Of a DNA stretch of 38,877 nt, positions 9,593 to 19,126 are shown one piece after another. The position numbers and the translations under genes are program-made. Below the pieces are notes generated by a model. The model was given only the letters and a program-made list of their open reading frames with translations, made no database searches and was not told the DNA's origin. The stretch is from Chlorobiota bacterium. GTDB taxonomy: Bacteria > Bacteroidota > Bacteroidia > JAADEI01. Every line of letters begins with the position of its first letter. Position 1 is the stretch's first letter. The stretch lies in the NCBI GenBank assembly GCA_013153515.1, contig JAADEI010000130.1, forward strand, positions 1 through 38,877, given 5' to 3'.

Positions 9593-10609
9593 ATGGATAT
9601 GAGTTACTTTGTTGATTACGCAAAGGTTTGGTGTGAGTCTGGGAAGGGTGGTGATGGCTTAGTCCACTTCAGACGGGAAAAGTTTAGACCGAAGGGTGGA
9701 CCGGATGGTGGTTCAGGCGGCAGAGGCGGCAATGTGATAGTGAAAGGCGATGCGGGTCTAAACAGCCTCATCCATTTGAAATACAATAAGCATTTCAAAG
9801 CAGAGCCCGGTCAAAAGGGTGGTGTGAACAACAGGACTGGTGCTGCGGGAAAGGACGTAATCATAAAGGTTCCGCCCGGAACAGTGATTAAGGATGCCGA
9901 AACAGGCGAAGTGGTAGCGGAAATTCTGGAAGATGGACAGGAAGTCGTCTTGTTGAAAGGCGGGAAGGGTGGCAGAGGCAATTATGAATTCAGAAGCCCA
10001 ACAAACCAAGCCCCCCGGATAGCGGAACCCGGTGAGCCGGGCGTCGGCAAATGGTTCATATTTGAGTTAAAGACGATGGCGGACGTGGGAATAGTCGGCT
10101 TCCCCAATGCCGGCAAATCAACTCTTATCTCAAGGATTTCGGCGGCTAAGCCCAAAGTGGCGGATTACCCATTCACTACGTTAGAACCTCATCCGGGCGT
10201 TGTAAGGCTTGACCACGCTAAATCTTTCATAATCACAGACATTCCCGGGATAATAGAAGGTGCCCACAAAGGCAAAGGGTTAGGACACAAGTTTTTAAGG
10301 CACATAGAACGTTCTGGTTCCTTATTGTTTTTGCTTGCTCCCGACCTCGGCGACATTGAATATCAGTGGAAAACCCTTAGAAACGAATTAAAGCAATACG
10401 ACCCTTCGCTACTTGAAAGACCTTACTTAATAGCCATAAGCAAAGCAGACATCCTTTCCCCCGAAGAAAGAAGGGAAATAGCACAAAAGTTAAAGGATGA
10501 AAAAAATATCTTGTTCATTTCAAGCGTTACAGGTGAAGGGATAGATGAATTGAAATGGCGATTGTGGGAATTGGTTCAAAAGTCAAAGAATATGAAGCAA
10601 AACTCTTAA
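9593..10609 (+). CDS. obg: Obg/CgtA GTPase
   Basis: MDMSYFVDYAKVWCESGKGGDGLVHFRREKFRPKGGPDGG Obg fold; G1 GFPNAGKST; ITDIPGIIEGAHKGKGLG. The ORF-track start at 9524 is upstream of the likely ATG at 9593 (or 9599). Confidence 0.95.
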   Translation: MDMSYFVDYAKVWCESGKGGDGLVHFRREKFRPKGGPDGGSGGRGGNVIVKGDAGLNSLIHLKYNKHFKAEPGQKGGVNNRTGAAGKDVIIKVPPGTVIKDAETGEVVAEILEDGQEVVLLKGGKGGRGNYEFRSPTNQAPRIAEPGEPGVGKWFIFELKTMADVGIVGFPNAGKSTLISRISAAKPKVADYPFTTLEPHPGVVRLDHAKSFIITDIPGIIEGAHKGKGLGHKFLRHIERSGSLLFLLAPDLGDIEYQWKTLRNELKQYDPSLLERPYLIAISKADILSPEERREIAQKLKDEKNILFISSVTGEGIDELKWRLWELVQKSKNMKQNS

Positions 10610-11763
10610 TTGCTCTTGTCTTTTTCCCGTCATTAATCGTTTCTCTTGTCCTCAATTGGCACACTGTCTCCGCCATAATAACTGTTTTGGGTTCTGTGAT
10701 AGCATTGTTTATCTCCCCTACGGCATACAAAAGACTCATCACTCCCTTCATAGGCACAGTGCTAATGTTCATTGCCTATTTGGTTGCCTACAGGCTTGAC
10801 CTAACCGCTTTGTCTCCCGCTTCGCTAATTCTCACTATCACTCCTTGGCTTCTCATAAGCCCCTATCTGAGAGAGCCTCGCTTGTGGCGAATCGTCCTTC
10901 TGGGCTTAACAACCTATGGCATTTTTCTGGCTATTACCCACTTGCCTTCTCAGGTAATTGAGTTCTATCGCCAAGGCAATGTATTGCAAACCCCCATTCA
11001 TCATGGAACTTGGTCTCTTCTTATTGGGCTTCCCTCGGTGTGGCTCCTGTGGACAGGCTACCGACGACGGAACCTCTTTGATGGATTAATTGGACTTTTG
11101 GGCATTGTGTATGTCCACGCCATAGGTAGCCGAATAGGAATTGTTGGGATATGGCTCGCAATCGCAATCTTCCTATGGCAATTCATTAAGAACAAAGGTT
11201 TTTTCACTAAGGCTTGGATATTAATAGCGATATGGTTCAGTGGACTGGCAATGTATTACACAATCCCGACTTTCCAGATGAGAGTTCGCTATGCGTTTTA
11301 TGACATAGGGCAAATAATGAACAATCGCAATGTTGTTGATTTTTCCGATTCCAAACGGATTGCCTCGTGGATAGCGGGACTAAATGCGTTGGAAGGAAAC
11401 TATCTTTTGGGAAACGGGCATCATAGTGCAAAATCAAAAGTTAACAAGTTTCTTATGGAAAATTTCGGGTTTTCCAGAGAACATCTAATTGTTCCTCATA
11501 ATGAGTTTTTATGGATGGTTGTTCGTGCGGGCTTTGTGGGTCTTGTTCTCTTCACGTTAGGACTATTCCTGTTTATAAACTCCACATGGAATGTGTTCAC
11601 TGCATCGGTTCATCTTGCCTATTTGATACGCATGCTTATTGACGTTCCCCTTGGAACCCAACATGGGATTCTGGGATACATAGTTCTTCTCACGTGGGCA
11701 ATGGCTATGCATAAATTCTTCTCCAATGGACACTTCAAACATGCAAGTTTACAAAATCAATAA
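10555..11763 (+). CDS. O-antigen ligase/polymerase-like polytopic membrane protein
   Basis: Many hydrophobic segments; C-terminal LLGNGHHS...HNEFLWMVVRAGFVGLVLFTLGLFLF typical of WaaL/O-antigen ligase-like proteins. Confidence 0.65.
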   Translation: MAIVGIGSKVKEYEAKLLIALVFFPSLIVSLVLNWHTVSAIITVLGSVIALFISPTAYKRLITPFIGTVLMFIAYLVAYRLDLTALSPASLILTITPWLLISPYLREPRLWRIVLLGLTTYGIFLAITHLPSQVIEFYRQGNVLQTPIHHGTWSLLIGLPSVWLLWTGYRRRNLFDGLIGLLGIVYVHAIGSRIGIVGIWLAIAIFLWQFIKNKGFFTKAWILIAIWFSGLAMYYTIPTFQMRVRYAFYDIGQIMNNRNVVDFSDSKRIASWIAGLNALEGNYLLGNGHHSAKSKVNKFLMENFGFSREHLIVPHNEFLWMVVRAGFVGLVLFTLGLFLFINSTWNVFTASVHLAYLIRMLIDVPLGTQHGILGYIVLLTWAMAMHKFFSNGHFKHASLQNQ

Positions 11764-12433
11764 CCCCGTCATTGCCAAATTCATCCGTCGGGACAGCAGG
11801 GTCTCTGCAACGGTAGAAATAGAAGGCAATCAGGTGAAAGCCCATTTGACCAACACAGGCAAATTGCTTGACATCTTGCAACCGTGTATAAGTCTTCTGT
11901 GCATGCCCATCAAGGCTCCCAAAACAAAAGTCAGAATCATTGGTTCCCAAGCAGGAAACCTGTTTTCCGTCATAGACACATTGACTCAGGAAAGAATAGC
12001 CAAAATTCTTTTTGAATCTGGGAATTTGCCCGGTTGGGAAGACTGGACTTTGGTCAAGACAAATCCTGCCATTGGAAACACTATATACGACTTCCTTGTG
12101 AAAGATTCCACTGGCAAGGAACGAATTGTTGAACTCAAAAGTGCAGTATACTATTTTCCCGAAGATGGCAGTGCCAGATATCCAGATACTATAACAACAC
12201 GGGCTCACAGACAATTCAAGATAATGCTTGAAAATCCAGACAAATTCGCTATTTTGTTTGTAACTGCCCATCCCCTCGCAAAAGTGTTCAAGCCATCGCA
12301 CGATGACCCAGAAGTGGTCGCACTGCTCAAAGAATTAAAAGACAAGCGGGTTCCTATGAATGCAATCAAGTTGTTTATGGATAAAGCAGGCAGGATTTTT
12401 GTTGAGACCAAGCCAATTCCAGTGATTGTTTAA
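11741..12433 (+). CDS. SfsA-like protein (OB-like N-terminus plus PD-(D/E)XK-like core), divergent
   Basis: FIRRDSRVSATVEIEGNQVKAHLTNTGKLLDILQP resembles the SfsA N-terminus; YDFLV...RIVELKSAVYYFPEDGSARYPDTITTRAHRQFKIM resembles the SfsA catalytic region. Start taken as the second Met (11741); the ORF track uses 11726. Confidence 0.65.
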   Translation: MQVYKINNPVIAKFIRRDSRVSATVEIEGNQVKAHLTNTGKLLDILQPCISLLCMPIKAPKTKVRIIGSQAGNLFSVIDTLTQERIAKILFESGNLPGWEDWTLVKTNPAIGNTIYDFLVKDSTGKERIVELKSAVYYFPEDGSARYPDTITTRAHRQFKIMLENPDKFAILFVTAHPLAKVFKPSHDDPEVVALLKELKDKRVPMNAIKLFMDKAGRIFVETKPIPVIV

Positions 12434-12476
12434 TTGGTTCACAGTAATAGTCATAAACTATTTAAATGCAGTTTCG

Positions 12477-12484
12477 TAACTTTG
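12477..12484 (+). promoter_or_regulatory. Putative Bacteroidota -7 element TAACTTTG
   Basis: Exact TAnnTTTG match 21 nt upstream of the small lipoprotein ATG (12506). Confidence 0.45.
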
Positions 12485-12505
12485 TATTATCAAAATAAAA
12501 ATACA

Positions 12506-12721
12506 ATGAAGAAGGCACTAATTGTAATTGCGGTTTTGGGAACAATGGCATTGGTTGGTTGTAAGAAAGACTGGATTTGTGAGTGCGATGCCATGGGTTC
12601 AACAATTCAGGCAGAAATCCTAAATAGTACAAAGAAGACTGCAACTGCAGGATGCAAGGATATTGAAAGCAAATACCAACAAATGGATCCAAACGCAACA
12701 TGCACACTTAAGAGCAAATAA
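12506..12721 (+). CDS. Small Cys-containing lipoprotein
   Basis: MKKALIVIAVLGTMALVGC lipobox; mature part CKKDWICECDAMGS...TAGCKDIESKYQQMDPNATCTLKSK. Confidence 0.65.
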   Translation: MKKALIVIAVLGTMALVGCKKDWICECDAMGSTIQAEILNSTKKTATAGCKDIESKYQQMDPNATCTLKSK

Positions 12722-12729
12722 TTGCGACG

Positions 12730-12754
12730 GGGGGGGCAATGCCCCCCCTTTTTT
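12730..12754 (+). terminator. Intrinsic terminator
   Basis: GGGGGGGC-AAT-GCCCCCCC perfect 8-bp stem followed by TTTTTT. Confidence 0.85.
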
Positions 12755-12766
12755 ACTTCTGAAGTC

Positions 12767-13210
12767 TTACAGCCACACTTCGCACATCAACCATTCATCG
12801 CTTATCTCCGCCCCAAGTTTCTTGTATAGTTCAATAGCGTTTGTGTTCCAGTTAAGGACGTGCCATCTCACTCGTGTTGCCCCCCATTCTTTCGCTTTTT
12901 CAATAACACGTTTTATCAATGCAGTTCCAATTCCTTTGCCTCTGTAGGCAGGCTTGACATAAACATCGTCCAGATAGACAGCCCTGCCTGTCCAAGTGAA
13001 ATAAGCAGGGAAGAACAAAGCGAAGCCGACTGCCTTGCCTGAACCGTCCTCGGCAATAAGAAGATGGAAAAAGTCTTTGTCTTGTTTCATTCTCTCAATC
13101 GTGTTAGTAACCTTTTCGGGCGATTTCTCAAACTCAGCCAATTCCTTAATCATTTCAAGGACGGCAGGGAAATCTTTCTCTGTTCCTTCACGAATAGTGA
13201 ACTCTGCCAT
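12767..13210 (-). CDS. GNAT-family N-acetyltransferase
   Basis: VYLDDVYVKPAYRGKGIGTALIKRV (acetyl-CoA loop) and RVRWHVLNWNTNAIELYKKLGA. Confidence 0.9.
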   Translation of the reverse strand: MAEFTIREGTEKDFPAVLEMIKELAEFEKSPEKVTNTIERMKQDKDFFHLLIAEDGSGKAVGFALFFPAYFTWTGRAVYLDDVYVKPAYRGKGIGTALIKRVIEKAKEWGATRVRWHVLNWNTNAIELYKKLGAEISDEWLMCEVWL

Positions 13211-13217
13211 TAGTTTC

Positions 13218-15365
13218 TTATTTTGAACTGTTCAATTGTTCCAACGCCTCTTCAACAGAAGCGACAGGGTTGTGGCACACTCCACTTTCACAAACATAAA
13301 TTTTTAATTCTTCCGAATGTTTGTCTTTGCATAAAGGAATTTGCGTGTCTGGATATGCCACTCCAACAATTGCATTGGGCAAATAATGGCTATTTATTTG
13401 TCTCAAAAATGGTTCTTTGACAGTCAGAACAATCTCTTTAAGTGGGAATGCTAATGGTATGGATGCCGTGAGCCAAAATGTGTAGTCAATGGGATATTGT
13501 GAAGCGGCTTTAATCATTCTGCCTATTACCTGTTCATACACAGTGGCATATTGTGGTTCCAGCATGTAACTATGCATTATCCTGAGATTATATGCCATCA
13601 TACTGTTTGGCGATGGGAAGGGATGGTCATACAGTTCAACCTGTTTGTGATAGGGCTTGTCAGAACCCTTCCTTCCGACAGTAAATAGTCTTCGGGATTG
13701 GTTATAAAACTCATCAATAGCGAAGTGAGTTAATGAATCGGCAAGTAACAAAGCATCTTCCTTTCCTGTGGCAATGTAATAAGAAATGAGTGCGTTAATG
13801 AGCAGTGCTATATCTGATGAAGTTGCATCTCCCTCCACGCCAGTTGGGTAATAAACCTTAAAAATCTTGAATGTGCCTTTCTCTCGGTCAATAAACTCAT
13901 TTGTTAGGAACTCATACAATCTGTGCATTTCAGGGATTTCTATAATAGGGCTTGTCTTGGCTAAATTGCTTAGCAGAAGGCTATTCCAAGCCAGCAGGAT
14001 TTTAGTATCAATCCTTGGTTTCGCCCTTTTTCTGCGATAAATGGTTAGTTTCCTTATGCCTTCCTGTATTTTCTTTTTAACTATCGGTTCTGGAAGACCA
14101 TATTTCTTGCTTAACTCCTCAACTGTTGATTTTATATAAAGGACATTTTTGCCATTTTCCCAGTTGCCCCCTTTTGTTACGCCAAAGTAGTCGGCAAGCA
14201 ACTGTGCATCCTCCCCAAGAACTTGTTCCCATTCCTGCCAAGTCCAGACGTAATACTTTCCTTCCTCGCCTTCTGAGTCAGCGTCAATAGCCGAATAGAA
14301 CCCTCCTGTTTGTCTATCCAGCATCCAATTCCTAAGGAAATCAAGTGTATGAAGCAAATATCTCAAATAAATAGAATCTCCTGTTATCTTATATGCATCG
14401 GCAAGGACGCCTATCAACTGTGCATTGTCATATAGCATTTTCTCAAAGTGTGGTATATGCCAGTGCCTGTCAGTGCTATATCTTGCCAGTCCCCCCTCCA
14501 GATGGTCATAAATCCCCCCTTGCAACATCTTATCAAGGGAATTCAAAGATACCAAAATCAATTCATCGTTTCCTGTCAAAGTGCCATATCTAAGCAGGAA
14601 ATCAAGGACTGGGAACACAGGGAATTTAGGTTGAGACCCGAATCCGCCATGTTTGGAATCATATTGTTTCAAGATGCCTTCTGTTGCCTGTTCAAGCAAA
14701 GGCTTTATGTCTTCTCCCGATGGTTTGAGAATTATGTCCTGTGCTATGAATTCTTCTTCCCGCAGGATCGCCTCTTTTAGTTTCCGTGCCTGTTCTCTTA
14801 GTTCAGACTCTTTGGTCTTCCAAGCGTTGCTAATTGCCTGCAAAACATTCAACCAAGAAGGCATTCCGAACCGTGGCTCTGGCGGGAAATATGTTCCGCC
14901 ATAGAATGGGTCTCCTTCTGGCGTGCAGAACACGTTTAGTGGCCAGCCTCCCCGTCCGCTAAGCATTTGAACAGCCTTCATGTAGTATGCATCCACTTCT
15001 GGATGTTCCTCCCTGTCAACTTTTATGCATACAAAATTTTCGTTCATAAACCGTGCTACGGTAGTGTCCATAAAGGATTCCTCTTCCATCACGTGGCACC
15101 AATGGCAGGAAGAGTATCCTATGCTAATAAGAATCGGTTTGTTTTCCCGCTTTGCCTTCTCAAAGGCTTCTTCCCCCCACGGATACCAATCCACTGGGTT
15201 ATCGGCGTGCTCACGCAGATATAGGCTTTTAGCGTTTGCCAGCCTGTTCAATTGCCTATCTTGTGAATCATTTGTCATCTTACCCTCGCTTGGTTTCTCC
15301 GTAAAACAATGGGAACCTAATAGGATAATTCCCAACAGTAACAAAAAAACTCTATTCTTCGCCAT
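13218..15365 (-). CDS. Thioredoxin-domain (DUF255/YyaL/SSP411-like) protein, probable lipoprotein
   Basis: [58 protein letters not shown]; lipobox-like [11 protein letters not shown]. Start chosen at MAKNRVF (15365) rather than the track's 15395. Confidence 0.9.
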   Translation of the reverse strand: MAKNRVFLLLLGIILLGSHCFTEKPSEGKMTNDSQDRQLNRLANAKSLYLREHADNPVDWYPWGEEAFEKAKRENKPILISIGYSSCHWCHVMEEESFMDTTVARFMNENFVCIKVDREEHPEVDAYYMKAVQMLSGRGGWPLNVFCTPEGDPFYGGTYFPPEPRFGMPSWLNVLQAISNAWKTKESELREQARKLKEAILREEEFIAQDIILKPSGEDIKPLLEQATEGILKQYDSKHGGFGSQPKFPVFPVLDFLLRYGTLTGNDELILVSLNSLDKMLQGGIYDHLEGGLARYSTDRHWHIPHFEKMLYDNAQLIGVLADAYKITGDSIYLRYLLHTLDFLRNWMLDRQTGGFYSAIDADSEGEEGKYYVWTWQEWEQVLGEDAQLLADYFGVTKGGNWENGKNVLYIKSTVEELSKKYGLPEPIVKKKIQEGIRKLTIYRRKRAKPRIDTKILLAWNSLLLSNLAKTSPIIEIPEMHRLYEFLTNEFIDREKGTFKIFKVYYPTGVEGDATSSDIALLINALISYYIATGKEDALLLADSLTHFAIDEFYNQSRRLFTVGRKGSDKPYHKQVELYDHPFPSPNSMMAYNLRIMHSYMLEPQYATVYEQVIGRMIKAASQYPIDYTFWLTASIPLAFPLKEIVLTVKEPFLRQINSHYLPNAIVGVAYPDTQIPLCKDKHSEELKIYVCESGVCHNPVASVEEALEQLNSSK

Positions 15366-16263
15366 GTGCTTTATGCCACTGCTTGAGATATTCATCCAGA
15401 ATCATTGCCATTGAAGTGAACTTTCCAATGGGCACTTTAATATCAACTCTCAATCCCAAATTCTTTGCCTCTTCCTCAGTTCTCTTTCCGAAAGTGGCAA
15501 CCAGAATGTCGCCTTGATTCTGGATAAACTCAGGATAATTAGTTGCTATTGCTTGAACATCTTTGGGCGTGAAAAAGGCTATTATGTCCACATCTTGCGG
15601 TTTAACAGGCAACTCGCAATAGATTGTTCTATACATTGATGCGGGCACAACCTCAATTCCTCGTTTCTTAAAGGCTTCTATTAATGCCTCATTGGGTTTG
15701 TCGGAACAGGGATAAAGCATTGGTTGATGTTCAGCGAACCGTTCCTTGCCCACTTCAGCCATTGATTCCACGTCTCCCGTGCCCCATCCAATCCGTCGTT
15801 TCCTAAAAGGAATATACTTCTGCAAATAATAGGCTATCTGCTCGGTCAGACATAGATATTTTGTTTCGGCAGGCATCGGTTGATTCAACTTCTCGCTAAA
15901 TTGAAAGAAAAGGTCAACGGCAGTTCGGTTAGTGAATATGATTGTTGGATATTCGTTCAGTTTAATTTTCTGTCTGCGAAATTCTTTAAGAGAAAAGGGT
16001 TCTATATTGAGATATGGTTGGAATATGATTTCCACATCATACTTCTTTTCAAGGCTTTTATACGCCGATGCCCGCTCATCGCTCAATGGCAGTAGAATTT
16101 TTTTGATAGGCTTTTTTCGGTCTTCTGGCTTAATGCCTGTCCACAACTCAACATCTTTAATCTCTGATTCCTTATCTTTACCTTGTGGGATAGTGTTCTC
16201 TTTTTTTACCTGCTTTTTGGTTTTTGCCCTTGTAGTCCCTGTTTTCTTCTTGCTTCTTCCCAT
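15352..16263 (-). CDS. hemD: Uroporphyrinogen-III synthase (HemD) with Lys-rich N-terminal extension
   Basis: [68 protein letters not shown] is typical of Bacteroidota HemD; adjacent to DUF4271. Start uncertain (MGRSKKK at 16263 or upstream Met). Confidence 0.8.
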   Translation of the reverse strand: MGRSKKKTGTTRAKTKKQVKKENTIPQGKDKESEIKDVELWTGIKPEDRKKPIKKILLPLSDERASAYKSLEKKYDVEIIFQPYLNIEPFSLKEFRRQKIKLNEYPTIIFTNRTAVDLFFQFSEKLNQPMPAETKYLCLTEQIAYYLQKYIPFRKRRIGWGTGDVESMAEVGKERFAEHQPMLYPCSDKPNEALIEAFKKRGIEVVPASMYRTIYCELPVKPQDVDIIAFFTPKDVQAIATNYPEFIQNQGDILVATFGKRTEEEAKNLGLRVDIKVPIGKFTSMAMILDEYLKQWHKAHGEE

Positions 16264-16279
16264 AAGGCTCCTTGGATTT

Positions 16280-16873
16280 CTAAACATTAAAAGCGAAAAG
16301 GTCAGTAACAATGCTCAGACTCCATATTCCCAACAACGGATAAACTTCCACATTGCAAAGATAGATAAGATAATACAAATGATATTTAATCAGATAGGGC
16401 ACTGACTTAAACAATCCATTTAACCATCTTAATGCCCCGATGCCAAATGCCACATATATAAGCCCTTCCCTGATGGAACCCAGCAGGCTATCCGTTGGCA
16501 CAAGGCTCGGAAACATTCCAGCGAAACCAAGCCATATGATCGCTTGCCACTCCTCAGATAAGTATTTAAGTGGTTCCCGACTATCGCTCAGCCATCTGGA
16601 ATAGAGATGAGAGACGAGGCGATAGGCAAAAACCATTGGGACAGCGAGGGAAACCTCTGGACTATTAGGAAACAAATGCATAAACATGGACATTATTACA
16701 AGCAGAGACCCAATGACCAAGGGCAACACAGTGCCCAATTCAGCATAAGGGATTTCAATTATTTCTCGGATTCCACGGCGAAGCCATCGCCACACTCCCC
16801 GTTCAGCATTATATATCCCAAAAGCAATTAATCCAACGCCTATCCATCCAGTTATTAGCCCTACCTGTTCCAT
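16280..16873 (-). CDS. DUF4271-like membrane protein
   Basis: Hydrophobic ~197-aa protein directly upstream of hemD, as expected for DUF4271 neighbourhoods in Bacteroidota. Confidence 0.6.
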   Translation of the reverse strand: MEQVGLITGWIGVGLIAFGIYNAERGVWRWLRRGIREIIEIPYAELGTVLPLVIGSLLVIMSMFMHLFPNSPEVSLAVPMVFAYRLVSHLYSRWLSDSREPLKYLSEEWQAIIWLGFAGMFPSLVPTDSLLGSIREGLIYVAFGIGALRWLNGLFKSVPYLIKYHLYYLIYLCNVEVYPLLGIWSLSIVTDLFAFNV

Positions 16874-18357
16874 AGCCCGTAACTTATATGAACATAAATT
16901 CTACGCAATAAAGTTGCCTGTGCGGGATATGATGATATTGTCCAGATGAGCGAAATGTATGATTTTTCAAGCAAGAAATGAGTTTCCAAGCCTCCGCTAA
17001 TTACTCCTTTGATTGTTTGTTCTCCAGACAGATAAGTAGGTTGCACAAAAATTCCCGCAACTAAATCTTGCCAGTATTTACGGAAGGAAACGAAAGATGA
17101 GACCCAGTGGACAGCCCTAACCTCGCCATCTGGCATCCCTAAGATTGAACTGGTTCCGCCCACTGGATACGCCTCCTCGTTCGTTAGATTATCCCCGAAC
17201 AATGCCTGACCACGCAATTTAAGGAACAAAGCAGTTGTTTTGCGAACTGGAATAGCGATGGACATTTCGCCTTCCGTGGAATGCAAGAATCCCGTACCTA
17301 ATTCGGTCTCTCTGTTTCCCCCGCCATATACTAATTCCCCGTGATAGCCCCGAAAAGGGAAATATGGATTATCACTGCGATAGAGCCGTATTCTGATTCC
17401 GCCCATGAGTGTAGAGACAGCCTGTATGGTAGTGTCAAAAGCAGGCAATACATAATATCTTTCTATGAATGGATTAACGGTTATGTCGCTTGACCACAAC
17501 AAACCAAATCTATATCTCACTTTGACGAAGGAAGTGTCTTGCCTGTATATAGTTAAGAATCCAGCACTGCCAAGATTACTCACAATGAATGGCACGTCGC
17601 TTTTGAACTCCAGATTTTGTTGCCCGTTAGCCATCCCGTTCCATCGCACATGCACTTCTATCAATCGTTTGAACAGGTTTTTGAAGTCCAGCATAGCGAA
17701 TCCTGTCAGGATGATTCTGCCGTTCGGTTGTTGAGAGAAAGAGAGAGCCCCTTGCACATTAGTCGTAGTGTTTTCAGAAAGCGTCATTCTGACGGCGAAC
17801 CAATTAGCACGACCCCATTGATAGGTTTCTCCACTGAGCGAATCAACCCTCACTTGTGGAAGGGCTTGCAGTCGCCTATTAATAGCCTGCAAATCTCTAT
17901 ACCGAACTGGCTTGCCATATTTAATTCCCAGATAACGTTCCAGAACCTTTCTGTTGACGGGCAGTGGTCTGTAGTGCCTGATAGTGTCGTAGATAAACAG
18001 GTTTCCCGTGTCAACAGTCCAAATAGTGTTGATAAGAGTGTCTTTTGCAGTTGGCGTGATATAAATGGAATCCAGTTTTAGTTTAGCGTGCACATAGCCA
18101 CTATTCCCCCACGACTCAAGATATGCAACCAATTGTTTTCTTAGGCATTCCCAAGTTTTGCATTCCCCTGTTAGTTTTTGTTCCATTCGGTCTGGTTCCA
18201 CGATGGTTGGTTGGGCGAATATCCATCCGTCGGGCAATCTCCTTTGTAGCGATTGGTCTGTAATAATCCTGTTTTCTGGCGGGATAGTTACTTGTTGTGC
18301 TACTGTCCAGTGGCATATCAACCAACTAATCAGCATTGCTTTCCCTCGCCAGTTCAT
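16861..18357 (-). CDS. Omp85/BamA-TamA-family outer membrane protein with short POTRA region
   Basis: Signal peptide; POTRA-like segment GKPVRYRDLQAINRRLQALPQVRVD; C-terminal barrel with VYGGGNRETELGTGFLHSTEGEMSIAIP...LFLKLRGQALFGDNLTNEEAYPVGGTSSILG and a terminal aromatic strand. Confidence 0.75.
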   Translation of the reverse strand: MNWRGKAMLISWLICHWTVAQQVTIPPENRIITDQSLQRRLPDGWIFAQPTIVEPDRMEQKLTGECKTWECLRKQLVAYLESWGNSGYVHAKLKLDSIYITPTAKDTLINTIWTVDTGNLFIYDTIRHYRPLPVNRKVLERYLGIKYGKPVRYRDLQAINRRLQALPQVRVDSLSGETYQWGRANWFAVRMTLSENTTTNVQGALSFSQQPNGRIILTGFAMLDFKNLFKRLIEVHVRWNGMANGQQNLEFKSDVPFIVSNLGSAGFLTIYRQDTSFVKVRYRFGLLWSSDITVNPFIERYYVLPAFDTTIQAVSTLMGGIRIRLYRSDNPYFPFRGYHGELVYGGGNRETELGTGFLHSTEGEMSIAIPVRKTTALFLKLRGQALFGDNLTNEEAYPVGGTSSILGMPDGEVRAVHWVSSFVSFRKYWQDLVAGIFVQPTYLSGEQTIKGVISGGLETHFLLEKSYISLIWTISSYPAQATLLRRIYVHISYGLWNR

Positions 18358-19072
18358 ATTTCAAAAATGTTTCCATTGATTGCATAAGATGGACGCACAG
18401 TCCGTCATAGCCATCTAAAAATCCCAGATTGAACACATAGCCTTTTAGGAAAGTCCATGTAGCAGACCCAATCACTTTGAGTTTAGACGGTTTGTTTTTA
18501 GTTTGACTTCCCGCAATGGCATATCTCCTTATTTTTTCAAGATGGTCATAAATGCTATCCACTGTGTAGTGCCTTATTTCTCCTTGGTTAATTTGTAATG
18601 TTTTTCCGTTTATGGTTAGTTGTTCGTGGACTGGTCTGTTGTCCCACGTGCATAGTTCCTTGTTGCAAAATCTAACTTTATGTATTGGTTTCCATACCCC
18701 AAATCTAAGTCTTCTGCCACGGTAGTAGTTGACCAGTTTGAACGAAGCGGATGCGTATGAATCATCCCAGATTTCCAACAGTGTGTTTAGGGCGTTGTCA
18801 GTGAACACTTCATCGGCGTCTGGGAACAGAACGTATTTATGTTTTGCCTCTGAGAATGCTATGTTTCGGGCGTGTCCGTAGCCCTGCCATTGGATATTGA
18901 TTATTCTGGCGTTGAATTGTCGTGCTATGTTTAGCGTGTTGTCTTGACTGCCACTGTCCACGATAACTATTTCGTCAACATAATTTTTAATAGCGTTAAG
19001 GACTTTGGATAGATGGCGTCCCGAATTAAAAGTTATAATTGCTCCAGAGATTTGAGTTTTGTGTATTGGCAT
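18326..19072 (-). CDS. Family 2 glycosyltransferase (WaaE/KdtX-like)
   Basis: MPIHKTQISGAIITFNSGRHLSKVLNAIKNYVDEIVIVDSGSQDNTLNIA...YVLFPDADEVFTDNA. Start moved to 19072. Confidence 0.88.
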   Translation of the reverse strand: MPIHKTQISGAIITFNSGRHLSKVLNAIKNYVDEIVIVDSGSQDNTLNIARQFNARIINIQWQGYGHARNIAFSEAKHKYVLFPDADEVFTDNALNTLLEIWDDSYASASFKLVNYYRGRRLRFGVWKPIHKVRFCNKELCTWDNRPVHEQLTINGKTLQINQGEIRHYTVDSIYDHLEKIRRYAIAGSQTKNKPSKLKVIGSATWTFLKGYVFNLGFLDGYDGLCVHLMQSMETFLKYELARESNAD

Positions 19073-19126
19073 GCCTTTCTCCTTCCGTAATTTGGTAGTA
19101 AAATTAAACGTTATAGTCAAGGAATT

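Noticed and set aside
11735-12301. 188-aa minus-strand ORF opposite the SfsA-like gene
   Set aside because: Antisense shadow of a well-supported coding frame; no domain or signal recognised.
12663-12947. 94-aa plus ORF across the terminator and GNAT gene
   Set aside because: Spans the terminator hairpin and is antisense to GNAT; composition looks non-coding.
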